Assembly (NCBI GenBank): GCA_019137255.1 | Contig: WPDH01000148.1 | Coordinates: 1-64,000 of the forward strand | Direction: 5' to 3' | DNA length: 64,000 nt | Origin: Corinectria fuckeliana | Lineage: Eukaryota > Ascomycota > Sordariomycetes > Hypocreales > Nectriaceae | Shown here: piece by piece, positions 35,704-48,200 of the stretch | How the letters are laid out: every line of letters begins with the position of its first letter | How positions within the stretch are numbered: the first letter of the stretch is position 1 | Position numbers and translations under genes: made by a program | The notes under the pieces: generated by a model | What the model was told of the DNA's origin: nothing | What the model saw: the letters and a program-made list of their open reading frames with translations, nothing else | The model's database searches: none

Positions 35704-37384
35704 CTACAGATCATTGAAGAACCGGTCCGCTTCTTTGCGGATAATCTCAGCCTGTTCGGCAATCCCCTCCGCGGTCGTCGCACCGTCCTCCGTCACATAG
35801 TAGTCAACCAAGTCGGACAACACCCACTCAAAGTAGACGTTCTTCACGTCAACTCGGGCACTAGAGTATGTTTTCGACTGCGACAAGCCCCTCGATTCTC
35901 CCCAAGTCTGGACAACCTCCTGTGCTTCATTCTCCTCTTGGCTAAGAGGCTCGAATGGAAGTACCTTTTCCTTGTCGAATAATGCGACGACTTTGACTCC
36001 CGGCGAAATGTGCTTGGCAACGAGGACCGCAGGCAACGAGCCGGACTTGTTGCTTACATTCCCTGTCTCGTTGACTAAATCCGCCCCGATGAGAACGAGG
36101 TCAACGTCCTTGGCAGCGGCCCCAACACTGGCATCCGTGTATACACTAATGCTAGCCTCGATCGAATTGTTGTTGGCAAACGACGCTATTGTGCTGGCCG
36201 TCTTGACGCCCTCAAACAGTGGACGCGATTCGAGAATCCGGATATCTAGGAATGCCTTTCTGTGTTTCAAGGCATCCGTGATACCGCATGTAATCGTAGA
36301 GCTTGAAGATAGTGTGAGAATCCTGAGTGTCTCGGCTCCCGGGAAATGAGTTTCCAGGCACCCTCTAAGAGCCGCGCTGACCCGGATGCTTGTTTTTTGT
36401 CGTTGCTGACCATATTCCGTGAGCGCATCTACAATGCCACCTATCGATCCTTCTAAAGAGGAGTTACCCTGTGCAATATTCTCTTCGATAATGGTCAAGC
36501 TAGAAACGACAACGCTCAACATGGGTCCCATGCTCTCCCGTCCGTTCTTCCATAAATGCCATGCGGCCAACCTCACATTCTTCCACCACACCTCTCGCGA
36601 ATCTGTGTTAAGTTTCTTGATTACGTCGATAAAAATGTCGAGCGACTTTGACGCCAACTGATGCGCGCCACTCTCGTGGTCTCTCTGCAAAGCGATTAAA
36701 CCGTCGCCGAGCACCCGGCCGGCTTCGTCCCCGAGATCGATGTTGAACCAGACCCTCCTCAAGCTCTCCAGAATGCGGGGGACGCCCTGGAAGTCGTCCG
36801 ACTCGCTGACAGCATCAGGGTCAAACCACTCGTATCCCTCGTGCTCCCAATCTATTTGGATGCCAGCCTCGCCGCGGCCGCCATCTGTCTCTGACTTGAG
36901 GACGAAGCTGAACGGGTTGATGGTCCATTCCCTGCCCACGGACTCGTCGACAAACGAGTACGGCTTGCCCTGGCGAAATAAGCGCAAAGACGTTCCCGTC
37001 AGAGTCGTCTCTTCTTTCATTTCCCGCCAGGCTGTGGCTAGTGGATTAGTATCAGTCTCCTCAACGCCGCCCGAGACAAGCGCATACTTGTGTCTGTGAA
37101 ACAGTGGTCAACGGTGAATGATGACTGACAGTCGAATTGAGTAGGAGCTAAGAGGGCAAATGAGTGAAATCTGCTACTAACTGGTATGTTCCCACTTGAC
37201 CGCTCCGGCGAAATAGCGCCACCTGGGGCTTTTTGGCGGTATCGTCATCGGGAAACTTGAAAATGAAACTGCCGGCAACAGCGCTGCGCTTGAGGTGGGA
37301 CATGGTCGTTGAGATGCTGCGGGTTTGCGATGTGCGAGCACGTGTAAACAATGCCGAAGTGCAAGACGCCACTCGTGCTGCCAT
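35704..37384 (-). CDS. NUDIX hydrolase-IF-2B domain fusion protein
   Basis: Exons 37182-37384 and 35704-37093 with an 88-bp intron (donor gttagt, acceptor ttcacag; the split codon restores YQHKYALVSGG) encode 530 aa. The N-terminal part is a NUDIX fold: FIFKF..VALFRRSGQVGTYQ and the box region SGGVEETDTNPLATAWREMKEETTL. The catalytic REMKEE is intact, but the upstream box Glu appears as Thr and the box Gly as Thr. The C-terminal part (about 210-520) is an eIF2B alpha/beta/delta-type domain with RILTLSSSSTITCGI, LESRPLFEG and VDLVLIGADLV. That superfamily includes translation-factor subunits and sugar-phosphate isomerases. The first 27 residues (MAARVASCTSALFTRARTSQ..) look mitochondrial, and a second in-frame ATG (MSHLKRS, at 37303) follows. 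The fusion suggests a metabolite repair or sugar-phosphate role, not established. Confidence 0.85.
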
Positions 37385-37704
37385 GTTGTAAAGTGAGAGT
37401 ATTGAGATGGAGTAGTTGGTAACGCACGCCCACAACTTGCTGGTTGTAATGAGTGCTCTCACATCACCTGACTGCGTACTGACGAGCTACTGACATCATT
37501 ACCAGTATCTATCCGGTGCTATTGAACATCCCAATTATTGCACATTTGCTTCATGCCGACCACGATCGAGGCACACACAAAAAAAAACTCAAGACGGTCT
37601 AATTTGCAAGAATATTCATATCGACAATGATTTCCACCTCTGGTTGCGCTGCGGGTTAGGTGCAGGTGGTGCATTCAACAGTAAACCTCCCAATCATCAC
37701 AATA

Positions 37705-39831
37705 TTATATTAGATATGCCCCATATAGTTGCCAGTCATCCTCTATCCAGGAAACCAACTCCTCGCACATCACATGTCCTTGCCCAACATGCATTTGTTG
37801 TTGTAGAGGCTCGGACCTGACTTTCTGGCACCACGCATGGCCCATTTCTATCGCCGTCTGCGTCACAGCTGCAGCGTGCGCGGCCGACTCGTTCTCTAGA
37901 CTTTGAACTACAGGGTCCCTTAGATGTTGGACGGGGACTCGCAAGTCCCGGAGAACTGCCGCGCAGTCTCTGCCGTAGTTGTTTCCTAGTTGGCTCTCCT
38001 CCTCGAACCTGGCAATCACAAACTCGAGGTCGTGGTCGCGCGCATGGGGATCCTTGGGCGCCGCGTCCTTCAGGTAGATCAACTCATGCAGCATTAGGCA
38101 GGTGGCCGCGTTGAAGATGAAGTGCAGGCCTGCCTGAAGCAGCTTCCTGGAATGGTTGAGGGCTAGAATATGACGCTCAAGGCGGATGTTGCGTTCTACG
38201 GCGACGACACATCGCCGGAGACTAGGGACCCGAGGGTGCGAGTTTAACGACGACTGTTGAGTCACTAGCCGCTCCGCAAATGTCTTTTGACAGCAGCGAA
38301 GAAGACAGGGCAGATGGCGAGTATGATGAGTTAGAGTGAAGCCAGTCTAACCGCTCGTTCTGAGACAAGAGTTGCTGCCCATACTCACCTGGTTGTACCC
38401 CATTTGTAACAAGCAGCACGCCGGATCGTCACTTAGGCCATCGTCAGAGAGCTGGAGGATCGGGGGCAGGCCTTCCAGCCACTGGTCCAGCATTCTGATG
38501 GCATCTTCAGAGTACCTCACCGACCCCGCCTTATTCTCCCAGGACGATACGTGATACGTGTTGCACACAACATGGCCCGAGATACGGGAGAGCTCGACAT
38601 GGGCTCTCCAGCTGGCGGCTGATGGCATCGCACTACGTGGTACGGGGTTAGCATGCGGATGGGGGAGATATTCCCCGGGAGGCTTACGGAGGGGAAGACG
38701 AATTGTTTCGTCCATTATGGTAGGCGGTCTACCCATCAAGCAGCTCAGGTAACGATTGAGCACATACAGCGTCCAGAAGACTCTCTTGCTGCTTTCGTCA
38801 ACCCACCCCCGATGCGCGCCGTGCATAATGCTTATATGCATGGCGTTGCCGACGTACATGTAGGGGCGTCCCGCCTGTTCATCTCGATCAAGTAAAGCCC
38901 ATCAGCGCGAGCGCCGCGACGTCGTTGACTGTGAAGCGGGCGATGTCGAGCGTATTGCCTAGGAGCAGACACGCCCGGCTGAAGTAGTCCTCGCTCGGAC
39001 TCGTTTGCAGCCTAGGTACTCGGACTGAGGAGTTTGAGGCCTGGCAGACGACGGTAAAGGTCGTATTGTAGAAGGCGGGATGTCACCATGCATCGCGATG
39101 GACGGCATCGGGTCCTGACCCCGTGAATGGCAGCTCCGGTGCAGACGACAGATGTCCCCACCAGTATATGCCTCCGCCGGGCCAGTTGCCGTTGCCGTCC
39201 TGGATGATGTATCGTAGTTCGGCGAGCATGCCCTGTATGGCAAGGGGCGAGGGCAGCCACAGCGGGTCGACATGGTGTTCGTGTAAGGGCGGGAGTCGTA
39301 GGTCTGATATCTGCCTAAGCTGAACAGGAAAGCAGTCTCGTCGGCACATGGATGACGGTCATGGTAGGCTAGGTGGAAGATGGTGCTCATGAATTCCTTG
39401 ACATAGTCGAGAAAGGTGGCTCCGCTCGTCTCGCCGAGGAAGCATGCGTGACCGTCTTGGTCGTGAAGAAGACGACCTTCGGTGGATGTTTGCTCTTCAT
39501 CATGGTGGAGGAGGTCGTCAAATCCTTTGGGTCTGCTGGCATGTGACTGAAGTTGTGTATGATGTTGATTTAAGGACTGAGAGTGGTGAGACTGAGGCTG
39601 GACATATTGAGTCTTATGAGATTTAGGTAGATTGGATGAGCTACCGCCACCGTCGAAGATTCAGCAGCAGATGGCGTGTTAGGATATGACAGCTCAGCAG
39701 ACGGAGATACAAATAAGCATCAATGTCAAGACCCGAGAAACCATCCACTTACTCTGTCGCAACGCGTTTCCGACGCCCCGGAGCTACCTTGTGACGACGC
39801 GGGTTAACGGGCAGTCGTTGGCCGGAGCCAT
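37705..39831 (-). pseudogene. Fungal-specific (Zn2Cys6-type) transcription factor, decayed
   Basis: Read on the minus strand, this is a fungal_trans-type regulator broken into pieces. The start (39829-39831, MAPANDCPL) soon needs a frame change near 39815 to read RRHKVAPGRRKRVAT, the stretch that normally precedes the Zn2Cys6 cluster. A gtaagt donor follows, but no CxxC cluster appears downstream. The middle reads through LLHDQDGHACFLGETSG to LGRYQTYDSRP, where a missing base near 39286 shifts frame to LHEHHVDPLWLPSP. A TGA after VAALALMGF and two further single-base shifts near 38893 and 38864 lead into YMYVGNAMHISIMHGAHRGW, the core of the fungal_trans domain. The last exon (37705 to about 38286) carries RNIRLERHILALNHSRKLLQ. 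The expected segment after YNQ (usually an ILTTRP-like motif) is absent. Confidence 0.75.
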
Positions 39832-40237
39832 CGCCGCCGAGCCGCAGTAAGGATGGTCTTTGCCGGCCGGAAGGTTTGTTCGTATGACCGCGGTCTGCTT
39901 CGCGCTGGGTGATCGGGTAGCGAGCGGTAGTGATGGAGAAAGGCCGGTCTCCGACTCGCCCCCACTCTCCCCCAGCGCTTCAGGCTTCAGGGATGTGTTC
40001 AGGGATCCTCAGGATGCTGACGGGGGAGGGGGCTTATTTTGCATCATCACTCTGCACTAAGAAATACAGCACTGCACAAGCTGGCTGGTTGTTTCAGACT
40101 TCAGTACAAAGCCTGGACTCTATGTACTTCGTAGCAGGCTTGGTACATAACACGTCCCATCTTTTGCTCCCTTGCTTGCTCCCTTACCTCGATTCTGGAT
40201 GCTCAGTGAGGTAATTACTAGACTGAGTGTATCCTTA
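39832..40237. other. Short interval between pseudogene and transposon
   Basis: No supported gene. It contains the former promoter side of the decayed transcription factor and ends at the TA target duplication of the transposon (40236-40237). Confidence 0.5.
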
Positions 40238-40279
40238 GAGTCGTGACCCACCTTTTCGTGTGCCCCACCCCTTTGCGCA
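40238..40279. repeat. Left terminal inverted repeat of pogo-like element
   Basis: 42 bp identical to the reverse complement of 42043-42084, preceded by TA. Confidence 0.95.
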
Positions 40280-42042
40280 CCGCCGCGCGACGCGCTTCTG
40301 TAATCATCATCATAACACTCACTCATAACTTTACCAATTGTCATCCAAATTCGCCTAGATTTTCACGATAAAGCCTCTAAAGGCTGATCGTGAGGCCCTG
40401 ATTGAAGAAATCCTCGAAAAAGCCGCTGAAGGTATAGTAATTCGCAAGCTTACTAGAGACTATAATATTCCTGAGTTAATAATCTGATCACAAAAAAAGG
40501 GCATATAAAACACGAAAAAGGCCTAGAAAGATACCTAAAGATTATTACTAAATTAAGAGAGCCTATTAGTCTGTTATATCCTTGCGGAAGAAGTAGCAGG
40601 CTAGGCTTTATTATAGTATAAGCTATATAAAGTTACACAGGAGATCTTAGACCCTTACCGTAAAGACAGCCTTATTAGCTAGTATTAGGTTTTATAATTC
40701 TTATAATATTACCCTAAACTTAAAATAAAGGTATTTATATCTCTTAAAGCTGCTTATTTAAATAGTATAACTCCTAAAGCGATCTAACTATAGTATAAAA
40801 TGCTAGTATAGTAAATACTTAATAAGTCTATTAGATCAGATAGGATTTATAATATAGATAAATATAGCCTCTCTAAGGGTATAACTAAGGCAGGAAAAGT
40901 TATTAGAAGCTCTCTCTCTTACTACTTAGTTGTCTTAGAGAGTGATTCTTATAACTAGGTCTTAATTATAAAGGCAGAAAGCGCTAAAAGAAGATATCTT
41001 ACCCTATATGTAGTCTTTATAAGAAATAATCTTTAAGGGTAATAGTTTCCTAATAATTTTCCGCCTTAGGTATATAACTATTTACTAACTAGGTGGGTAA
41101 ATACCTTTATATATAAAAAGTAGCTAAAAGAGGTGTTTCTTAAGGAAATACAGCTGTTAGACCTATCCCTATAGAGGATTCTTATTATTAATAGCTTCTA
41201 GGGTTATATTAGGCCTAGATTCTAGTTTAAAATACTATTTTATTATGTTTAGATTATCTATTTACCCTCTTATAGCTTATATATTATATAGCTGTTTAAT
41301 ATAAGTATATTTAGCCCTCTTAAGTATGCTTTTTAATACTAGATAAAATAGTACTTCTTATTTTTAATAACTACTCTTATTTAAAAATAATACTTTCTTA
41401 TAGTATATAAAATAGCTTCTTAGGAAGCTATAACTAAGAAGAATATCTAAGTAGGTTTTTTAGGTGTAAGAATATAGCTAGTTAATATAGAAAAGCTAAT
41501 AGCATATATTATTATTACTAAGCAGTTACTACTAGCAGAATTAGCACTATATACACTAAAGTGATAAAAAGTTATAAAAGATAATATTCTTTACACGCCT
41601 AAGAATAAGACTAAGCTAATAATATAGCTTAATTTGCTATAAAAAGACCTTAGCAGCTTTACCTAGACTGTCTAAGAGATAAGAGAAAAGACAAGAAATA
41701 AGCTTAATTTTTAGAATGCTAAAATCACTAAATTATAAGCAAAAGTTATATATCTAGAGGCATAAATAGCTTTATAAAAGCCCACTAGGTATAAAACAGT
41801 CTAATTTAATCTAATTACTACTTTTCTAACAGCTAAGAAGATCAAAAAGGTAAAGCCTAGGTCTAAGAAGAAAAAGGGGAAAAAGAAAGCTTTTACGCCT
41901 AAGCCAGCACGAGAGGTAGCGGAAAAAGTGGGCAGTTTAAACATATATAGTATAATAAACATATTCCAGGCTTAGCTAGTTATTTTCTATAGTATTTGTT
42001 GAGAAATACGGTCTTTAAGTCTGACTGTGAACGCGATCCTGA

Positions 42043-42084
42043 TGCGCAAAGGGGTGGGGCACACGAAAAGGTGGGTCACGACTC
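42043..42084. repeat. Right terminal inverted repeat of pogo-like element
   Basis: 42 bp identical to the reverse complement of 40238-40279, followed by TA. Confidence 0.95.
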
Positions 42085-42086
42085 TA

Positions 42087-43431
42087 TACGATCACAAGCT
42101 CATTTCGGAATAGGGTATAGGCCTAGGCCTAGGTAGCATAACGTTACGTTAATAGTTAGATACTATCTCGGTTAAGTGAAGAAAGTACCGTAGCCACTCA
42201 ATAAATTCATACAGCTTAGCGTGATGTTCACCCCACTCTATTTACTGTATGAGGAAGTGATCTACGCTGAACAGGAGAGCAGGATACCGTCTAGCCCTAT
42301 TCTTTTTGACGCTAAGGTGTATCAATTTAGTGAGTCGATACGGTAATCGGGAATACACTGCGTTAGGTACTATGCACACACTATCCCCGGCATAAACGCG
42401 AGCCGAAGCGTGGCACTAGCCCTTGATTCTTTTTATCAATCAGTCATTTTCATCGATCCATCTTGTCACCATTTTGCATGAACATGAGGGACCCTCTACC
42501 AAAACCGCGCTAAACGAGCCATCCCCGGTTTGCCTCGGTCTGCGGAAATCCTCGACGCCGAACATTGGATTGGCTGAGCGACATCGGCGAGTCCCTTGTT
42601 TCGGCCTAGTTAGTACATACACCACCGCGGAACAAAAAATCCCTTGTGAAATTCCCTTCAATTGGGCGCCTGCGAAGCAATTCATCGGGTACTTTCTTTC
42701 ATCGGCTGGGGGTTGTTCTATTACTTACGTACATAGTAGATTAGGCGGTCAAAACCCCCGCCCCGCATGACGCATCCCAAACATTCCACACACGCTCTCT
42801 CTTCGGCCTCTCGCCCACATTCAGTGGTCTGCATGTGCTTCGCCTCACCAAATTATGGTTCCGTAGGCACATAGTATCCAGCCGCCGCAGCTATAGCTGA
42901 AACAAGCGTCAACCCCAGCCGCTGTCGAGTGTCATGGGGGAAAGCGCTCCATTGTGGACATCGGACCTCTCCGGCATGGCGACGATCAGCCGTGACCCAA
43001 CCTCTCCCCGGTTTAACTTCTTGTGGTGCTTCGTACATGGCAGACCGAGAGCATGTTGGTGGGATGTACGTAACCATCCGGCCAAGTGTAGCGAGTTCTG
43101 GACGAGACGAGCAGCTAGATTAAGAAGGTGACGTGGGATCTTAGAAGAGCGACAAGACTAGTCCTCAAGAGTGAGATAGTATTGACAAATATTGTCCGGA
43201 ATGTTTTGTACGCCCAACGGGCCCTAAACCGTATCTAAGGGAAAAGAAAGAACACCAAGGAAATTCCACCGTTCTGAAATCCGATATCGTGCGTATGGGT
43301 AAATAATAAAAAAGATGTCAGTTCGGGTCTTCTGCAGCTCGAGTGACCAATATCCAGTTCTTAGTCCTTTTTTTTTCGCTGCCCTTGCTACATTATACAT
43401 TGCCCGCTAGTTCATGTATTCGTTATTTCAT
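42087..43431. other. Intergenic, 3' side of sidA
   Basis: 1.3 kb between the transposon and the sidA stop. Frames at 42423-42770 and 42853-43131 have no domains and are not accepted. It includes short palindromic repeats (cctaggcctaggcctag-type words near 42120). The sidA polyadenylation region should lie near 43300-43430. Confidence 0.45.
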
Positions 43432-45163
43432 CTACTGCTTGAAGATGGTATCCACCATCTCGCCCGATCGGGTGGCCAGGACTGAGAGGAGGGTATCACT
43501 CAACTGTGACGATGCGTTAGCAAAAATAGAACTGGTGTAATAGATGTTTGGAGAATCTGTGAGCTTACCCCGTGAGTGCCCTCGTTGCAGCCCTGCAGCC
43601 AGACGCCAGAGCCCTCGGCAACAGCGCCGGGTGAGAACTTGACCTTGTAGTCTCGGCCGACGGCCAGCTTGCGCTCGCCCTGGTCCGTATCGACGTTCCA
43701 GCCGGCCACAGGCTTGGTGTACTGAGGGTCATTGCGCTTTGTCACAGTCTTGGGGAGCATGGTCCAAGTGTCCTTCAGCATGTTGACGTGGGCATCGCGC
43801 CTGTAGCCGGTGGCAGCGACGACGAGGTCGACCTCCAGGACCTCCTCGTCCGTAGCATCGACGAAACCGTCCAGAGATATATCGTGGATCTTCTGGAGAT
43901 AAATCTCGAGCGTCTCGCCCTTGCCGTCGACGCTAGTGATCTCACGACCGGCTAGGATGCGGTGAGGCCACTGGGTCTCGTCGGAACCAATCAGCCGCTT
44001 CTGCTCATACATCTTCTCGTAAAGGTGCTCGATCAGACCAAGTCGCACAACGCCGTAGTTGGTCGCGCGGACCTCGTCCAGGAAGCTCTGGCGGGAGCCA
44101 GCGGACCTGGGGTAGACGTTGTCGACGTACTCAGGGTTGAAGATGGTGTTCACGCTGTGGAATGTTAGTTCCGCATTCACAATTAGACAACATACAATGA
44201 TCAAACATATACTCACAATGGTGAATCGTCACTGGGTCGAAGGAACTCCTGGCGCATAACCAGGTAGGTTTTGGAGTTAGGGTACAACGATTGAACGTTG
44301 TTGAAGATCTCGGCTGCACTCTGGCCGGCACCGATAACGGCAACGCGATAGGGGGCATTCGTATCGTTGAGAATCTTTGGGGAATAAGTGGCGAACTGAG
44401 AGGAGTGGAGAACTCGGGGATTCTTGGAGGGAAGGCTCTTGGGGAGAGACGCCTGGCCACCAGCAGCGATCATGACGTGACGGGTGCGGAAAGACTGAAT
44501 GTGACCAGTCTTGGTGTTTCGGGCCTGGACGGAGAAAGTCTTGACGGCATCCGCCTCCTGGTTATCAGGAGTGACGGCAACGACCTCATTATTATATTGA
44601 ACGACGTGGTCGAAGAAGGACGAGCACCAGCGGAGGTAGTCCTCGAACTCGGCGCGGGCGGGCAGGAAGGTGTCTAGGTTGGTGAAGTCGATGAGACGGC
44701 CGTTGCGGTGGACGTAGTTGAGGAAGGTGAACTCGGATCGGGGATCGCGCATGGTGGCCAGGTCCTTGATGAAGGATATTTGCATCTTGGCTCCTGACAA
44801 AAGCATGCCGGCGTGCCAGGCAAAGGCGGCCTGCTTCTCAAGGAAGAGGACCTTGGGGGGTTGGCCGTCAGCGCGGAGCTTCTGGCCGGCGGCAATGGCA
44901 TCGTTCAGCGCAATAGCCATGGCGAGAGAGGCTGGACCGAAGCCGGCGCAGACGAGGTCGAACTCGGAGTCGAGGGGAGCGGCCTCGAGATATTGGGAGC
45001 GCTCTTTGTGAACCTTAAGGCTGGGGGTGCTGGTGCCATTGGGGGTGCTGCAGTTGGAGTGGCCTTTCGAGCCGTTGGAGACACCGTTGGAAGATCCGTT
45101 GGTGTGAATGGGGAGGCCAGCGTTCTCGGAGCCGTTGAGGGAAACCTCGCTATGGGGAGTCAT
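43432..45163 (-). CDS. sidA: L-ornithine N5-monooxygenase (siderophore biosynthesis)
   Basis: Three exons: 44217-45163, 43569-44154 and 43432-43503. The introns are 62 bp (44155-44216, donor gtgagt) and 65 bp (43504-43568, donor gtaagc). The junctions restore DDSPFVNTIFNPE and GTHGLSDTLLSVLA, giving 534 aa. The frame could start further up only at non-ATG codons, so the ATG at 45163 is used. Motifs in order are the FAD site CAGFGPASLAMA (72-83), the NADPH site VAVIGAGQSAAEIF (274-287) and the late ATGY motif in DLVVAATGY (425-433), all diagnostic of class B N-hydroxylating monooxygenases. The enzyme uses FAD, NADPH and O2 to make N5-hydroxyornithine, the first committed step of hydroxamate siderophores. 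The first 60 residues are Ser/Asn/Gly-rich, as in other fungal SidA proteins. It is divergent from the NRPS at 53591, and the last exon is only 23 codons. Confidence 0.95.
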
Positions 45164-45227
45164 GATGGCGGCAGGATGGGGTATCACTAGGATTGTTTAT
45201 GAAAGTAAAATAAAAGTAGGCAAGACC

Positions 45228-45240
45228 ACTATATAAACTT
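45228..45240 (-). promoter_or_regulatory. Candidate TATA box of sidA
   Basis: Read leftward, the word tttatatagtgg lies about 65-75 bp upstream of the sidA ATG. A second TATATA word is at about 45337-45343. Which is used, and how long the leader is, cannot be told from sequence. Confidence 0.45.
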
Positions 45241-48200
45241 TTAGTGATGATGGTCGTAGGCAGTCGTCGAGGTTCGTTGGTCCCAGCAGCTTGCAGCCAA
45301 AGATGGGAAGATAGGGTTCTCGGAGGATGGGCGATGAATATATAGAGACCGAGACGGAGGTCACCGGCTGAACGGGCAATGGGTCAAACGACTTGCTTGC
45401 TTTTTGTCCCGGGAAGTAGCCAATTCTGGACACGGGCAGCAGGTTGCGGCACCGGAGGGTCGAGCAGGGTCAGCGATCGGGGGTTATGGAAGTCCTGGAC
45501 GAACTTCGTAGGGCTGTTCCTGAATAGGTATGAGGTACGGGAGACAGGACTAGAGGGGGGTGTCGAATTGGGTGGAGGAGAGGGGGGGTGTTCGAACAAT
45601 TGGGGGTAGGGACTAGAAAACAAGTCTCGATGTATATATCGGCAGTCGAGTCTTGGTTAAGAAGAGCAGGGGAGTGAATCAGACACAGGAACGGTGAGAA
45701 GCTGGGGCGGCATCGACATTTTGTAATCGTTCGAATGAAGATCTACAGTCCAGCATCGGGGCCTTGACGCCGAGCTCTGCTAGTCCGGCCACGGCTATGC
45801 GTGTAGCCTCTCTTTTGGCACAGAGAAAAAACTAGACGACTGCATGAGAGGGATCAGCCTACGAGGGTTTTGAGAGACTGCGGCGGCGCTGCGAGGCTAG
45901 GCGTGCGGACAAGCAAGCGAGCTAGCAAGCAAGATGCACGGCGACGTTTTGCGGAAACCGACGACACGACGCAATACAGGTACATGGATGATGATGGTTG
46001 TGGATAATGGAAACTTGGGACTTGTAGACTAGTCGGGACGCAGCTCGTAGCTAGCCTAATAAGCTAGCCAACCCGGTCTGGATTCGTTCTGCTACTTTGT
46101 GTCTGCCGCCCGGCCAAGGCCGAGAGTAGGGGCCTGGAGGAAGTAACGACGGCGCGGGCGTGGGGACACGGAGGACGAGAAGAAAAAGCGGCACTGAAAT
46201 CCTGAACCATGACTGGATAGACGAAGTTAGTACAGAGCAAGACGTGTGTACGTACAGTACACTACACTACATACATAGTACTCGTGGGTGCGTGGATGCT
46301 TGATGGATGGAGGAGGTGGGACAGTGGATGGCGAATGGTGGATGTGAGGTCGAGGATGGCAGATGGTGGGAAGAGGAGTGTGACGAAGGCGATGGAGGGG
46401 GAAAGAGGGGAGGGGGGTGAGCTGATCAAGATCGATTGATCATCACCATCCTCCAGTGTCCACGTACCTACTTTCTGCTTAAAACCCACTACGCACTACT
46501 GCAAGGTGTGGGGATTGTTAGGTGTACTTAGGTGTACGTATAAATTGCTTGAAGAGCTCTATGCGTAACGTGGTGCTATGGTTGTAACTCGCACGATGAG
46601 AAACAAGGAGGAGAAGAGGCGAGGGCGAGGGCGAGGCTGTTCAGACAAGACAAGACAAGAGAAGATCACAGCAAAGAAGCCAAGACTCCAGGGAGAGAGA
46701 GGAAAAGAGAAAGAGAGAGCCAAGAACCCGGGAAGGCAAGAGAAGAGACAGGAGAATGCCAATGCCATGGCACCAGACCATTTCCCAATGGCGGGAGCTC
46801 GTAGCCGACGCATGCTCGTGGGACCTAGGTATGATTGCCTCATGCTCATACAAGCCCACGCCGGTCCGCGCCAGCCCACGCCCTGTTTGGACCGCAGTAC
46901 TCCATTTTGGGGACCCAGCACATCCATCGACTGGACCAGAAGCAGCAAAAAGGGAAGGGAGGGAAAAAATGTCGCGCAGTCGACGCCTCCGCAGCCAAGC
47001 CCACGGCCATGGCAGACCTCGTGGACGGGTCGAAGATGATGGAGGGGAAGGGGGAGGTGTGGATGGAGACCGTGAAGTCCCGTAGCGCGGCCCCCATAAC
47101 TACTTACTAGGTATGGAGTACCGTGTACAGCAATCAATTAGTGACAGCCCATGGACCAGAGCTTCCATCGCCAGTACTAGAGACTAACTAATTGGACAGA
47201 CAGAGAAAAGCTCGCTACAAGCACGCATGGAGCTACTACGTAGGCATCCATTGCACGCAGCTCTATGCACGCAGCCCACCCGTCATCTCCGAACAGCGGC
47301 TCGTGGCTTCTCAGAGGTTCCCAACTCGTCGCAGCCCGGGACGGACCCTCACCAGCCTCTCCAGGGCCTTTTCGGCCCTCTTGGCCCTGTACGAATATGG
47401 CGTTCGGGGACCGTGTGCTGGTAGGACGGGACGGACGAGGGAGGGAGGGGACCGTTGCTAGGGGTCTATCACTAAAAGGACCAGGACTCAAGGGTCGTCC
47501 TTAAATAACTATACCACCTACCCTAAGTAATGTACATACAGGCAGATGTAGTCGGAATAGGCGAAGATGGACCCCTAGCTGGGCAGATGGATGGGTTTAA
47601 CTTACATGATGTTGTCGCCACCACCGCATGCTTAAGAGACATGCGTCGTGGTCCAAGAGCTACGACCCTGGAAGCTATGAACCATCTACAAGAAACAAGG
47701 AACCTTTTAGAGAACAGCCCCGATTGAGCTTATGTGTGCCTAGGCCATACATATTTGTCTCCGTACACAATCAGTTCAAAAACTGAGGGTATCCTGGGCA
47801 CGCTTGACTATCTAGAGCATGCGTCGGAGTACTTTGTAGATGTGCGTTACGTACTGCGGTCCCTACCCGGAGAGGTCACCTATTGCGCTGCAAGCTGTAC
47901 GGCCCGTATGTACGTATGCGCGGCTGAGAGACTTTGCTGCACGTCCTGGCCCTGGGCGCGATGAATGCAATGCTGCGCTGCAGTCTGCGCTGCTAGGTCG
48001 AATGGTATTCGCTCGCTCTTCTGCCGGGCCTGTCTTGAGTCTAACTGCTGCTCGCTCCGCTCCGGACATCCCTGTCCTGTCGGCCCCTCCTTTCCTTTGC
48101 TTTCTTTCCATGCCTTTTCTAGATACAACAACAGTATTGCCCAATTCCCCTCGCTCACGGGAACTTCTGTGTCACCTTTTCCCTCCGTCTCTGCAGCTGA

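Larger units (their letters stand above)
40238..42084 (+). mobile_element. pogo/Fot1-like DNA transposon, RIP-inactivated
   Basis: Perfect 42-bp terminal inverted repeats (40238-40279 and 42043-42084, outer end gagtcgtgacccaccttttc) are flanked by a TA duplication at 40236-40237 and 42085-42086, diagnostic of the Tc1/mariner-pogo superfamily. The element is 1,847 bp, near Fot1 size. Traces of a plus-strand transposase survive: a CENP-B-type helix-turn-helix start at about 40383-40485 (ADREALIEEILEKAAEG then IVIRKLTRDYNIPELII), and a DDE-region echo at about 41200-41340 whose last part reads NISIFSPLKYAF, equivalent to the LQPLDVSVFSPLK motif of this family. Stops throughout fit C-to-T/G-to-A mutation, and the interior is very AT-rich. 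No autonomous activity is possible from this copy. Confidence 0.9.

Noticed and set aside
43500..44216. C-terminal read-through of sidA exon 2 (VSSQILQTSITPVLFLL)
   Set aside because: This is translated intron; splicing at 43568/43504 restores the conserved GTHGLSDTLLSVLATR end.
46559..47137. 192-aa minus-strand frame between sidA and the NRPS
   Set aside because: Low-complexity Leu/Ser/Phe from CT-rich DNA, with no domains and equally long frames on the other strand.
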